Assembly: GCF_000455125.1 (NCBI RefSeq)
Contig: NZ_AUWR01000032.1
Span: forward strand, 1-64,000
Direction: 5' to 3'
Source of the DNA: Mycobacterium sp. UM_WGJ
GTDB lineage: Bacteria; Actinomycetota; Actinomycetes; Mycobacteriales; Mycobacteriaceae
Length of the DNA stretch: 64,000 nucleotides
Part shown: positions 1 through 8,446 of the stretch, one piece after another
How the letters are laid out: the number at the start of each line of letters is the position of its first letter
Numbering within the stretch: the first letter of the stretch is position 1
Program-made: the position numbers and the translations under genes
The notes under the pieces: model-generated
The model's database searches: none
Told to the model about the DNA's origin: nothing
What the model saw: the letters and a program-made list of their open reading frames with translations, nothing else

Positions 1-1
1 T

Positions 2-1009
2 GTGCGGATCACCGACACCTCGCTGCGCGACGGCAGCCACCACAAGCGCCACCAGTTCACCCCCGAGGAGGTCGCGGCGATCGTCGCCGCGATCGACGCC
101 GCCGGGGTGCCGGTGATCGAGGTGACCCACGGGGACGGCCTGGGCGGGTCGAGCTTTAACTATGGGTTTTCCAAGACTCCCGACCAGGAGTTGATCAAGC
201 TGGCGGCGGCCACGGCCAAGGACGCCAAGATCGCCTTCCTGATGCTGCCCGGGGTGGCTACCAAGGAAGACATGAAGGCCGCGCAGGGCAACGGCGGTGT
301 GATCTGCCGGATCGCCACGCACTGCACCGAGGCTGATGTGTCGATTCAGCACTTCGGCTTGGCCCGCGAGTTGGGGTTGGAGACGGTGGGGTTTTTGATG
401 ATGGCCCACACCATCTCTCCGGAGAAGCTGGCTGCGCAGGCCCGGATCATGGCCGATGCGGGTTGTCAGTGTGTGTATGTGGTGGATTCGGCTGGTGCGC
501 TGGTGCTCGAAGGGGTGGCCGACCGGGTGGCCGCGTTGGTCACCGAGCTCGGTGATGACGCGCAGGTGGGTTTTCACGGGCATGAGAACCTCGGGCTGGG
601 GGTGGCCAACTCGTTGGAGGCGGTGCGTGCCGGTGCCAAGCAGATCGACGGGTCGGTGCGCCGGTTCGGTGCGGGTGCGGGTAACGCTCCGGTGGAGGCG
701 TTGATCGGGGTGTTCGACAAGGTGGGGATCAAGACCGGTATCGACTTCTTCGACATCGCTGATGCCGCTGAGGACGTGGTGCGCCCGGCGATGCCCGCCG
801 AGTGCGTGCTGGACCGCAACGCGTTGATCATGGGCTATTCCGGGGTGTACTCGAGTTTCCTCAAGCACGCCGTGCGCCAGGGCGAGCGCTACGGCGTGCC
901 CGCCCATGAACTGCTGCACCGGGCCGGGCAGCGCAAGCTGATCGGCGGCCAGGAAGACCAGCTCATCGACATCGCACTGGAAATCCAGCGAGAGCGAGCC
1001 GCGAAATAA
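2..1009 (+). CDS. hsaF: 4-hydroxy-2-oxovalerate aldolase HsaF (5' end cut by window)
   Basis: This DmpG-family TIM-barrel aldolase cleaves 4-hydroxy-2-oxo acids to pyruvate and an aldehyde that is passed to the partner dehydrogenase HsaG. It is the last part of cholesterol ring catabolism. The sequence shows [19 protein letters not shown] at the N-terminus with the catalytic Arg-Asp, the metal-binding GFHGHENLG motif near residue 195, and [15 protein letters not shown]. The M. tuberculosis protein has about six more N-terminal residues, so the real start lies left of the window and the first GTG here is probably an internal Val. The C-terminus is complete (TAA). The helicase gene follows after 7 bases. 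Confidence 0.93.
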   Translation: MRITDTSLRDGSHHKRHQFTPEEVAAIVAAIDAAGVPVIEVTHGDGLGGSSFNYGFSKTPDQELIKLAAATAKDAKIAFLMLPGVATKEDMKAAQGNGGVICRIATHCTEADVSIQHFGLARELGLETVGFLMMAHTISPEKLAAQARIMADAGCQCVYVVDSAGALVLEGVADRVAALVTELGDDAQVGFHGHENLGLGVANSLEAVRAGAKQIDGSVRRFGAGAGNAPVEALIGVFDKVGIKTGIDFFDIADAAEDVVRPAMPAECVLDRNALIMGYSGVYSSFLKHAVRQGERYGVPAHELLHRAGQRKLIGGQEDQLIDIALEIQRERAAK

Positions 1010-1016
1010 CCGCAGC

Positions 1017-3098
1017 ATGACGGTGCGGCCGCAGGCCCAGTCGATTCTGGAGCAGCTGGCCGGACCGCAGGCGCGGCTGCGTGACGACCAGTGGGCGGCG
1101 ATCGAGGCGCTGGTGGTGGCGCGCCGCCGCGCGCTGGTGGTGCAGCGGACCGGCTGGGGCAAGTCGGCGGTGTATTTCATCGCCGCGAAGCTGCTGCGGG
1201 CCAGTGGGCACGGTCCGACGGTGATCGTGTCGCCGCTGCTGGCGCTGATGCGCAACCAGGTCGCCGCGGCCGAACGCGCCGGTGTGCACGCGGCCACCAT
1301 CAACTCGTCGAACGTGACCGAGTGGGCCGACGTACAACGCCGGGTGGCCGCGGGCGAACTCGACGTGCTGCTGGTCAGCCCGGAGCGGCTCAACAATCCC
1401 GACTTCCGCGATCAGGTGTTGCCGGCACTGGCCGCCAAGGCAGGGCTGGTCGTGGTCGACGAGGCGCACTGCGTCTCGGACTGGGGACACGACTTCCGGC
1501 CGGATTACCGGCGTATCCGCACCCTGATCGCCGAGCTGGGCGCCGACATCCCGGTGCTGGCCACTACGGCAACCGCCAACGACCGGGTGGTCTCCGACGT
1601 CGCCGGCCAGCTGGGGGTCGGCGGTGGCGACACCCTGGTGCTGCGTGGCGGCCTGGACCGCGAATCGCTGCGGATGTCGGTGGTGCACGCCGGTGGTCCA
1701 GCGCAGCGGGCCGCCTGGATCGGCACTCACCTGCAGCAGCTGCCCGGATCCGGGATCGTCTACACGCTCACCGTGGCCCAAGCCCACGATGTGGCCGCCG
1801 ACCTGCGCGCGCAGGGGTTCGCGGTGGCCGCCTACACCGGTTCGACCGACTCGGCCGATCGCGAGCAGCTGGAGGCCGACCTGCTGGCCAACCGGGTCAA
1901 GGCGCTGATCGCCACCTCGGCGCTGGGCATGGGATTCGACAAACCCGATCTGGGATTCGTCGTCCACCTGGGCGCACCGTCCTCGCCGATTGCCTACTAC
2001 CAGCAGGTCGGTCGCGCCGGGCGCGCCACCGCCAGCGCCGAGGTGATCCTGTTGCCCGGCACCGAGGACTCCGACATCTGGCGCTACTTCGCGTCACTGG
2101 CCTTCCCGGCGGAGTCCTTGGTACGCAAGGTGATCGGCGAACTGTCCCATGATCAGCCGCTGTCGACGCCGGCGCTGGAAGCGCGGGTCGACCTGAACCG
2201 GTCGCGGTTGGAGATGGTGCTCAAGGTCTTAGATGTGGACGGCGCGGTGCGCCGAGTCAAGGGCGGCTGGCTGGGCACCGGAGCCCCGTGGACCTACGAC
2301 GAGGCGCGCTACCGCAAGCTCGATGAGCTACGCCGGGCCGAGCAGCAGGCCATGCTGGACTACCAACGCACCGACGGTTGCCGGATGACCTTTCTGCGGG
2401 CCCAACTCAATGACCCCCAGCTGCAGGCAGGGGAGCGCTGCGGACGGTGCGACAACTGCGCCGGACCGCGGTTTGACGCCGCCGTGGATCCCAGCGCCGC
2501 CGCCGCCACCCGTGAGCGGCTGATGCGTCCCGGCGTGGAGATCACGCCGCGGCGACAGTGGCCGTCGGGGCTGGCGCAGCTCGGCGTCGACCTGTCCGGC
2601 CGGATCGCCGACGGGCCGGAACCGGGCCGGGTCATCGGCCGTCTCACCGACCTGGGCTGGGGTGCACGGCTGCGGCGGCTGCTCGACGAGCCGGACCGCG
2701 AAGTGCCCGACGAGGTGGTGCGTGCGGCCGTGAGCGTGCTGGCCGGCTGGGAGTGGCGGACCCGGCCGACCGCGGTGCTGGGCCTGGACTCGGCAACGCA
2801 CCCGGTGCTGATCGGCTCGTTGACCGACCGGCTGGCCGAACTCGGCCGCCTGACCCGGTTGGACACCTTGCGGTATGCCCCGAACCGGCGCGCGACGGCG
2901 GCGGCGAACTCGGCCTACCGGGTCGCCGCGCTGCAGGGTTGCTGGCTGCCGCCGGCGGAACTTCCGGCCGATATCGGCCCGGTGTTGCTGGTCGACGACG
3001 TCACCGACACCGGGTGGACGTTGACCATGGCGGCCCGGGTGCTGCGGGCTGCGGGCGCCCCGCAGGTACTGCCGTTCGCCCTGGCCAGCGTGAACTGA
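1017..3098 (+). CDS. RecQ-family ATP-dependent DNA helicase with C-terminal phosphoribosyltransferase-like domain
   Basis: The 693-residue protein has a full superfamily 2 core: Walker A TGWGKS at residues 45-50, DEAH at 148-151 followed by the RecQ signature CVSDWGHDFRPDYRRI, and motif VI QQVGRAGRA near residue 330. A short zinc-binding Cys cluster (CGRCDNC) lies near residue 480. In place of a C-terminal HRDC domain, the last 200 residues end in a ComF/PRTase-like motif, VLLVDDVTDTGWTL. RecQ helicases unwind forks and recombination intermediates; what the PRTase-like tail does is not known to me. The ATG lies 7 bases after the hsaF stop. It breaks the sterol context and may be only a passenger of the transcript. 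Confidence 0.88.
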   Translation: MTVRPQAQSILEQLAGPQARLRDDQWAAIEALVVARRRALVVQRTGWGKSAVYFIAAKLLRASGHGPTVIVSPLLALMRNQVAAAERAGVHAATINSSNVTEWADVQRRVAAGELDVLLVSPERLNNPDFRDQVLPALAAKAGLVVVDEAHCVSDWGHDFRPDYRRIRTLIAELGADIPVLATTATANDRVVSDVAGQLGVGGGDTLVLRGGLDRESLRMSVVHAGGPAQRAAWIGTHLQQLPGSGIVYTLTVAQAHDVAADLRAQGFAVAAYTGSTDSADREQLEADLLANRVKALIATSALGMGFDKPDLGFVVHLGAPSSPIAYYQQVGRAGRATASAEVILLPGTEDSDIWRYFASLAFPAESLVRKVIGELSHDQPLSTPALEARVDLNRSRLEMVLKVLDVDGAVRRVKGGWLGTGAPWTYDEARYRKLDELRRAEQQAMLDYQRTDGCRMTFLRAQLNDPQLQAGERCGRCDNCAGPRFDAAVDPSAAAATRERLMRPGVEITPRRQWPSGLAQLGVDLSGRIADGPEPGRVIGRLTDLGWGARLRRLLDEPDREVPDEVVRAAVSVLAGWEWRTRPTAVLGLDSATHPVLIGSLTDRLAELGRLTRLDTLRYAPNRRATAAANSAYRVAALQGCWLPPAELPADIGPVLLVDDVTDTGWTLTMAARVLRAAGAPQVLPFALASVN

Positions 3099-3119
3099 AA
3101 ACGCGGGTACCGTCGAGTG

Positions 3120-3389
3120 ATGAGCGGTATTACTCGAGCGATCGCGGTCAGCTTGCTCAGCGTGGCCGCGGTACTGACACCGGTGGCCAACGCCGCACCG
3201 CAGCAATGCGACCAGACCTTCGGCAACTCCATCGACGCGTACCTGAACCGACACCCGGACGTCCGGGCCGAGCTAGACGAGAAGGGACGGCAGGAGGATC
3301 CCGGCGCCCCCAACCCGGTGCTGTCCTACCTCGAACGGCACCCGCATGTACGGGAGGCGTTGATCACGCTGTCCCAGCAGTGTGTGTGA
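3120..3389 (+). CDS. Small secreted haemophore-like protein
   Basis: The product is 89 residues: a Sec signal peptide (residues 1 to about 25, ending VANAAP) and a mature part with one Cys near each end (QQCDQT and the terminal QQCV). It holds two copies of a motif of the type YLxRHPxVR (YLNRHPDVRAEL and YLERHPHVREAL). This matches the mycobacterial haemophore-related family (Rv0203/Rv1174c type). Haem binding is inferred from the family only. GTG at 3117 directly precedes ATG at 3120; I chose the ATG. The last 26 bases overlap the end of the convergent EthD-like gene. Confidence 0.7.
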   Translation: MSGITRAIAVSLLSVAAVLTPVANAAPQQCDQTFGNSIDAYLNRHPDVRAELDEKGRQEDPGAPNPVLSYLERHPHVREALITLSQQCV

Positions 3390-4083
3390 CGAACGGCGAC
3401 CGGAACACATAGCGGCTGGTGGGCACGGTGTCGATGTTCAACTGCGCACCGAACGCGCTGACACTGGCGATCATCCGGCCCACCCGATCGCTGAGGTCGG
3501 CCTCGTCGGCCGCGCCGTAGAACGCGTACGGGTCGGACACCGCCTCGTCGGGGAAGTTCTCCTCGACGATGGCGTCGATGCCGGGTGCGTCCTCGGTGAT
3601 CGGGCGGATCACGACATTCTGGGTGTAGCCGAAGGTCGCCTGGGTGTCGATCGCGACCTGGGTGTGGTCGATGTGCCAGCGGTGCAGCCAGGTCGCCTCG
3701 TCCAAATCAGCCGGCCGCCGCAGTAGCGCCACATTGGCCAGCCCCCGGGTACGGCGGCCCTCGCCGAGGTCCGGCGGCGGCATGGGCATCGATTCGGTCA
3801 CCAAATATGCTGCCGCCGAATCAGATTCGGCCTCGATCAGTGCAATGGCTGCCCGGGTCGCTTCGCCGTAGTACTGCTGGGTCCACAGGCTGATGACGGC
3901 CGCCGCCGGCGGATCCAGCGTCGTCAGGGTCATCATGGAGTCGCGCACCGGCTCGTCGCGCACGTTGACCACGACGCCCGGCAGCCCCAGATCCAGTAGT
4001 TTCGCCGCGATCGGACCCCGCAGATTCTGGCACCATTGGTCGCTGAAATCGGCTGTACGCGCGACGATCATGACCTTTTCCAT
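3364..4083 (-). CDS. EthD-domain-like protein
   Basis: The 239-residue protein starts MEKVMIVARTADFSDQW. Its middle contains an EthD/dimeric alpha-beta barrel-like stretch, VALLRRPADLDEATWLHRWHIDHTQVAID, with the conserved Trp-His spacing. It has no signal peptide and no membrane segment. An upstream in-frame ATG at 4188 would reach into the oxidoreductase gene and lacks similarity, so the ATG at 4083 with an AGGAGA-like site just upstream is preferred. It is the last gene of the IclR-led operon, 10 bases after the oxidoreductase stop. The substrate is unknown; EthD proteins often act as accessory factors of catabolic oxygenases. Confidence 0.72.
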   Translation of the reverse strand: MEKVMIVARTADFSDQWCQNLRGPIAAKLLDLGLPGVVVNVRDEPVRDSMMTLTTLDPPAAAVISLWTQQYYGEATRAAIALIEAESDSAAAYLVTESMPMPPPDLGEGRRTRGLANVALLRRPADLDEATWLHRWHIDHTQVAIDTQATFGYTQNVVIRPITEDAPGIDAIVEENFPDEAVSDPYAFYGAADEADLSDRVGRMIASVSAFGAQLNIDTVPTSRYVFRSPFVTHTAGTA

Positions 4084-4093
4084 CGATGTCTCC

Positions 4094-5035
4094 TTAGCCG
4101 GTTGCGGCGCGGAACGCCGAGACGAGTTCGCCCAGCAGCTCGGTGGCCCGGCCGATGTCCTTGGGTAGTGAGCAGGTGACCCGCACATCGGTGACCCCGG
4201 CGGCTACCAGTGCCGGTGCGGAGGCCGCGGTGGCCGCGGTGTCCAGGGAACCGTCCGGGTTCTTGGCGGTGGTGGCGTGGCCCAGTACCTGCAGGCCGGT
4301 CGGATCGCCGCCCAGTGCGGCGATGCGGTCCTTCATCGCCGCGATGGCACCGGCCGGGTCGTGCATCGCCGGACCCCACGGGATCCAGCCGGACCCGAAC
4401 CGGGCCAGCCGGCGCGCCACCGCGTCGTTGACGGTGCCGCTCACCCAGATCGGAACCCCGCCTGCGGCAACGGGCTTGGGCATCTGGTGAATGTTCTGGA
4501 ACGACAACTCCGGGGACGTGTAGCTGCTGCGCTGCTGGGTCCACAGCGTCTGGCACACCTCCAGGGTGTGATCCAGCAGTCGCCCGCGGCGCTCGAATGA
4601 CAGTCCGGCGGCCTCGTACTCCTCGCGTTGCCAGCCGACGCCCACGCCGAGATCCAGCCGCCCTCCCGACAGCACATCCAGGGTGGCCAGCTCTTTGGCC
4701 AGCACCGCCGGACGGCGCAGTGCCGCCAGCAACACCGCAGTGCCCAAACGGATGTGAGTCGTGGTCGCGGCCAGCGCGGTGAGCACGATCAGCGGATCCA
4801 GCCACTGTCCGTCGGGCCCGGTCGGCTGGCGCCCGCCGGCGATCCCGCCGAGCCGAGGGTCGGCGTACGCATCCGGATTCTCGCCGAACACCACGTGGTC
4901 GGAGACCACCACCCGATCGACACCCGCAGCGTCCATCGCCGCGCCCAGCGCCAGGGTGGTGCCCCAGTCGTGACCGGCGTCGTCGGTGAAGGTCTTCAGC
5001 TGCAACGAGATCTGGGGCTTCCGGGCAGCAGTCAT
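4094..5035 (-). CDS. LLM-class F420-dependent oxidoreductase
   Basis: The 313-residue protein has the luciferase-like TIM-barrel pattern: DRVVVSDHVVFGENPDAY near residue 40, RLGTAVLLAALRRPAVLAKELATLDVLSGGRLDLGVGVGW in the middle, and GVPIWVSGTVNDAVARRLARFGSGW later. These are typical of mycobacterial coenzyme F420 (or FMN) enzymes acting on lipids or steroids. The start ATG overlaps the stop of the SnoaL gene in an ATGA arrangement, pointing to translational coupling. The substrate is not known. It is the main catalytic member of the IclR-led operon. Confidence 0.85.
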   Translation of the reverse strand: MTAARKPQISLQLKTFTDDAGHDWGTTLALGAAMDAAGVDRVVVSDHVVFGENPDAYADPRLGGIAGGRQPTGPDGQWLDPLIVLTALAATTTHIRLGTAVLLAALRRPAVLAKELATLDVLSGGRLDLGVGVGWQREEYEAAGLSFERRGRLLDHTLEVCQTLWTQQRSSYTSPELSFQNIHQMPKPVAAGGVPIWVSGTVNDAVARRLARFGSGWIPWGPAMHDPAGAIAAMKDRIAALGGDPTGLQVLGHATTAKNPDGSLDTAATAASAPALVAAGVTDVRVTCSLPKDIGRATELLGELVSAFRAATG

Positions 5036-5505
5036 GAGCGCACCTGACGTACCGGGCGAGATTCGATCGCGTCGATGGTCAACTCCCGCCGCGCGATTCG
5101 CCAGCCCTGTCCCAGGCGGTGATAAGCGTCGCGGTAGCGCAGATACCAGACGTAATCGGTGAGCTTGCCGTCGTGCTCGATCCAATGGTGCGCTACCCCG
5201 GTGATCTCTCCGCTCGCGACGTCGGTCGAGGTTGAGGTAGAGGCGGTGTAGACCTCGCCGACGATGCCGTGCTGGGTGCGGGTTACCGCGGCCAGTGCCG
5301 ACATCGCATCCCGCACGCCGGCGTGGCCGTGGTGGCGCACGCATGGCTCCAGGTGATCCGGCGGATCCGGCAGGACGAGTTCGGCGTCGGCGGTGAACAA
5401 TTCGGCTACCTCGTCGAATCGTCGCGCATCGACGTAGCTGGCGTAGCGGTGCACGAGCTCGGACAGCTCCAGGCGGGACGCAGTCGACAAGACCAGCGCC
5501 GTCAT
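5032..5505 (-). CDS. SnoaL/NTF2-fold protein
   Basis: The product is 157 residues with the cone-shaped SnoaL/NTF2 pattern: ELVHRYASYVDARRFDEVAELF at the N-terminus, a central HHGHAGVRDAM, and a C-terminal YLRYRDAYHRLGQGWRIARREL. Family members are cyclases, dehydratases, isomerases or non-catalytic binding proteins, so a precise activity cannot be given. It overlaps the IclR gene upstream and the oxidoreductase gene downstream by 4 bases each (ATGA). It is one of three SnoaL-type genes in the window. Confidence 0.8.
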   Translation of the reverse strand: MTALVLSTASRLELSELVHRYASYVDARRFDEVAELFTADAELVLPDPPDHLEPCVRHHGHAGVRDAMSALAAVTRTQHGIVGEVYTASTSTSTDVASGEITGVAHHWIEHDGKLTDYVWYLRYRDAYHRLGQGWRIARRELTIDAIESRPVRQVRS

Positions 5506-6437
5506 GTCGCCGAACCTAACAGCCAAACGGGCTTGGTTCCGCCCAGTTGCGCGGTGAGCGCCTCGGCGGTCCGCAGCAGTCCGCGCGCCCACTTGGTGAT
5601 CTCGGAGTCGGTCAGTGCGCGCTGGGCGTGCAGCGACACCACCATTGCCTGGCGTTGATGGTGATCGTAGACCGGCGCGGAGATCACGCTGATGTCGTGG
5701 CGGCCCCGGCTGCCGGCTTCGCCACGCAGATAGACCCGTTCGCCGATATCGGAGACCAGCTCGCCGAGCAGGGCGCGCAGCTCGTCGGGCAGATCGCTGG
5801 GCAGTCCTGCCATCAACCCGTAGAGCCGCTGCCCGCCGGGTGTCAGTCGCTCGACCAGGTAGCCGTCGGCACGGCATTCGTCGACGACGCGTTGTAGGCG
5901 CTCGCTCTCCGATCGCAGCGGGATGGTGGGCTGGCGGGCCAGCCAGTCCTGCAGCGCAGGGTCGTCCCAGAGCACGAACATCAATCCGACGGGAGGCGCG
6001 AACGGATAACTCTGGCCAGCCTGAACTCCCAGCCGCGCATTGGGCGCCGCCACCAGCTCCAGCACGGTGATTCGGTCGTCGACCACCGCGCTCAGCGCCG
6101 CAGACGTGGCGAAATCCGCGGACAGCCGCCGCAGTTGCTCGCGCGCCTCGGGACCGACCCGCAGCGACTGTTGGGCCGCGCGACCGAGCGAGATCAGGCC
6201 CGCCCCGAGCCGGTAGGTCTTGGCGGGATCGTCTCGCCTCAGATAGCCGGCGTCGGCCAGGGCGTTGGCGATGCCCAGGCAGGTCGGCTTGGACAGCTCG
6301 GTGCGCCGGGCCAGTTCGGACAATCCAAAGCTCTGGTCGGGGTGGCGGGCCAGAAAGTCCAGGATCGTCACCACCCGCTCGGTCGGCGGGGACGACCGCA
6401 CGACTCGTGGGGGCGCCGCTTGTTCAGGCACAGCCAT
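5502..6437 (-). CDS. IclR-family transcriptional regulator
   Basis: The 311-residue protein has an N-terminal winged helix (RVVTILDFLARHPDQSFGLSELARRTELSKPTCLGIANAL, about residues 20-60) and a C-terminal IclR effector-binding domain with GQSYPFAPPVGLMFVLWDD and SDIGERVYLRGEAGSRGRHDISVISAPVYD. It heads the four-gene minus-strand operon and is divergent from the DUF1214 gene. It probably controls its own operon and perhaps the divergent gene through the near-palindrome at 6490-6505. The effector is unknown; the neighbours suggest a lipid or steroid-derived acid. Confidence 0.87.
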   Translation of the reverse strand: MAVPEQAAPPRVVRSSPPTERVVTILDFLARHPDQSFGLSELARRTELSKPTCLGIANALADAGYLRRDDPAKTYRLGAGLISLGRAAQQSLRVGPEAREQLRRLSADFATSAALSAVVDDRITVLELVAAPNARLGVQAGQSYPFAPPVGLMFVLWDDPALQDWLARQPTIPLRSESERLQRVVDECRADGYLVERLTPGGQRLYGLMAGLPSDLPDELRALLGELVSDIGERVYLRGEAGSRGRHDISVISAPVYDHHQRQAMVVSLHAQRALTDSEITKWARGLLRTAEALTAQLGGTKPVWLLGSAT

Positions 6438-6489
6438 TGCAGCATGCTACCGCGACCGTCTAAAGTCGGTTCGAGATATCTACCATGTC

Positions 6490-6505
6490 GGTCCAATATT
6501 GAACC
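6490..6505. promoter_or_regulatory. Candidate IclR operator (near-palindrome)
   Basis: GGTCCAATATTGAACC is a 16-base inverted repeat with seven of eight pairs matching and an AT-rich centre. It lies 53 bases upstream of the IclR start and 28 bases upstream of the divergent DUF1214 start. The location fits an autoregulatory operator. There is no KstR-type palindrome in this gap. The link to IclR is inference. Confidence 0.4.
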
Positions 6506-6533
6506 AATCGACGATCTGTGAGGTGTTGCAGCG

Positions 6534-7661
6534 ATGTACTCCGAACCCCTTTCGGCCGCGATCGCCGAGGCGGAGAAGCTGGTCGCCGCGGCTCCGCACA
6601 TCGAGACCGAGGCCGACTTGCTCGAGGGCCTGCAATACCTGGCCGGCGGCGTCGAGGCGTGTGTGCACGCCGCCTTCAACAGCGAGCGTGACCACCCGTT
6701 CTTACTGTCGGGCACCGGGCCGTTCACCAAGATGGGTCTGGACAACCCCGACACGCTGTACTTCGGCACCGTCGTGCGCCCCGGCAATGACTACGTGGTG
6801 CAGGGGACCCGGGGGACCACCACCGACCTCAGTTTCCAGCTGCTCGGAGGCGAATACACCGACGACAACGTCCCGGCCAGTGAGGCCGCCTTCGACGACC
6901 GCGAACTCGATGTTGCCGCCGACGGCACCTTCACCTGGCGCTTCCAGCCGAAGGCGCCGGCGCAACTGGTGATCCGCGAGGTCTACAACGACTGGGCCGC
7001 CCAGCGCGGCACCCTCTCGATCGCCAGGACCGACACCGAAGGCACCGCACCGCCGCCGTTGACCCGCCAGTTGATCGAGAAGCGTTATGCGGCAGCGGGA
7101 AAACAGCTGATCAACCGCATCAAGACCTGGCTCGCGTTCCCACAGTGGTTCTACCTGAACCTCCCGGTCAACACTATGGTGGCGCCGCGACTCACGCCGG
7201 GCGGTCTGGCCACGCAGTACTCGTCGGCCGGGCACTACGAGCTCGCGCCCGGCCAGGCGCTGGTCATCACCCTGCCGGTGTCGGACGCGCCGTACCTCGG
7301 CTTCCAGTTGGGCAGCCTGTGGTACATCTCGCTGGACTACATCAACCACCAGACCTCGCTGAACGGCACTCAGGCGCAAGCCGATCCGGACGGCAAGATC
7401 CGGATCGTGGTCTCCGACACCGATCCCGGGGTCACCAACTGGGTCGAGACCCTGGGCCATCGGCGCGGGTTCCTGCAGTTCCGCTGGCAGCGGGTGTCGC
7501 GGCAACTGACCGAGGCCGACGGTCCGACCGTCGAGCTCATCGACGTCGACGCCGTGCAGTCGGCACTGCCCTTCTATGACCACAACAAGATTTCGCAAGA
7601 GGACTGGCGAGCGCGAATCGCGCAGCGGCAGCAGCAAATCGCTAACAGAATGCTGGGGTGA
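6534..7661 (+). CDS. DUF1214-domain protein, Rv3531c orthologue
   Basis: The product is 375 residues, the same length as M. tuberculosis Rv3531c, and lies before the same two genes. DUF1214-like features are GPFTKMGLDNPDTLYFG near residue 63, a beta-rich middle, and VSDTDPGVTNWVETLGHRRGFLQFRWQR near residue 300. It has no signal peptide. The family is often found with lipid or steroid catabolism genes but has no settled activity. Its stop overlaps a possible GTG start of the SDR gene, so the three plus-strand genes 6534-9591 form one transcript. Confidence 0.8.
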   Translation: MYSEPLSAAIAEAEKLVAAAPHIETEADLLEGLQYLAGGVEACVHAAFNSERDHPFLLSGTGPFTKMGLDNPDTLYFGTVVRPGNDYVVQGTRGTTTDLSFQLLGGEYTDDNVPASEAAFDDRELDVAADGTFTWRFQPKAPAQLVIREVYNDWAAQRGTLSIARTDTEGTAPPPLTRQLIEKRYAAAGKQLINRIKTWLAFPQWFYLNLPVNTMVAPRLTPGGLATQYSSAGHYELAPGQALVITLPVSDAPYLGFQLGSLWYISLDYINHQTSLNGTQAQADPDGKIRIVVSDTDPGVTNWVETLGHRRGFLQFRWQRVSRQLTEADGPTVELIDVDAVQSALPFYDHNKISQEDWRARIAQRQQQIANRMLG

Positions 7662-7663
7662 AG

Positions 7664-8446
7664 ATGACGGGAATGCTGACGAGCAAAGTCGTCGTGATCA
7701 GCGGGGTCGGGCCGGGCCTCGGCAGCACGATGGCCACTCGGTTCGCGGCCGAGGGTGCCGACCTGGTGCTGGCCGCGCGCAGCGCCGATCGCCTGGAAGA
7801 GGTGGCCAAGCAGGTCAGGGCCGCGGGGCGCCGTGCCCTGGTGGTCCCGACCGACATCACCGACGACGACCAGGTAACCCAGCTGGTGGAGGCAGCGTCG
7901 GCCGAGTTCAACCACATCGACGTGTTGATCAACAACGCCTTCCGGGTACCGTCGATGAAGCCATTGGCGCAGACCACATTTCAGCACATCCGCGACGCCA
8001 TCGAACTCAGCGGGCTCGGCGCGCTGCGGCTGACCCAGGGCTTCACGCCGGCTCTGGCCGCGGCGAAGGGCTCGATCGTCAACCTGAACTCGATGGTGAT
8101 CCGGCACTCGCAGCCCAAGTACGGCGCATACAAGATGGCCAAGGCTGCGCTGCTGGCGATGTCGCAGTCGCTGGCGTCCGAACTGGGCGAGCAGGGTATC
8201 CGCGTCAACTCCGTTGCACCCGGATACATCTGGGGCGACACCTTGCAGAGTTACTTCGCCCACCAGGCCGGCAAGTACGGCACCACCGTCGAGCAGATCT
8301 ACGCGGCCACCGCCGCCAACTCCGACCTGAAGCGGCTGCCCACCGAGGACGAAGTGGCCTCGGCGGTGCTGTTTTTGGCCAGCGACCTGGCCAGCGGCAT
8401 CAGCGGCCAGGTTCTCGACGTCAACTGCGGGGAGTACCACAACTGA
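7664..8446 (+). CDS. Short-chain dehydrogenase/reductase, Rv3530c orthologue
   Basis: This classical NAD(P)-dependent SDR of 260 residues has a TGxxxGxG-type nucleotide loop, here ISGVGPGLGSTMA, in which the usual Thr is Ser. It also has LINNAF near residue 90, the catalytic Ser in NSMVIRHSQP, and YGAYKMAK as the YxxxK motif. The ATG at 7664 follows GGGG by 5 bases; the GTG at 7658, overlapping the previous stop, is the alternative. The oxidised substrate is unknown but the position in the sterol block suggests a sterol hydroxyl. It overlaps the sulfotransferase start by one base (TGATG). Confidence 0.85.
   Translation: MTGMLTSKVVVISGVGPGLGSTMATRFAAEGADLVLAARSADRLEEVAKQVRAAGRRALVVPTDITDDDQVTQLVEAASAEFNHIDVLINNAFRVPSMKPLAQTTFQHIRDAIELSGLGALRLTQGFTPALAAAKGSIVNLNSMVIRHSQPKYGAYKMAKAALLAMSQSLASELGEQGIRVNSVAPGYIWGDTLQSYFAHQAGKYGTTVEQIYAATAANSDLKRLPTEDEVASAVLFLASDLASGISGQVLDVNCGEYHN

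Noticed and set aside
963-1967. 334-codon minus-strand frame opposite hsaF and the helicase
   Set aside because: Antisense to two well-supported genes, with His/Arg-rich translation and no recognisable motif.
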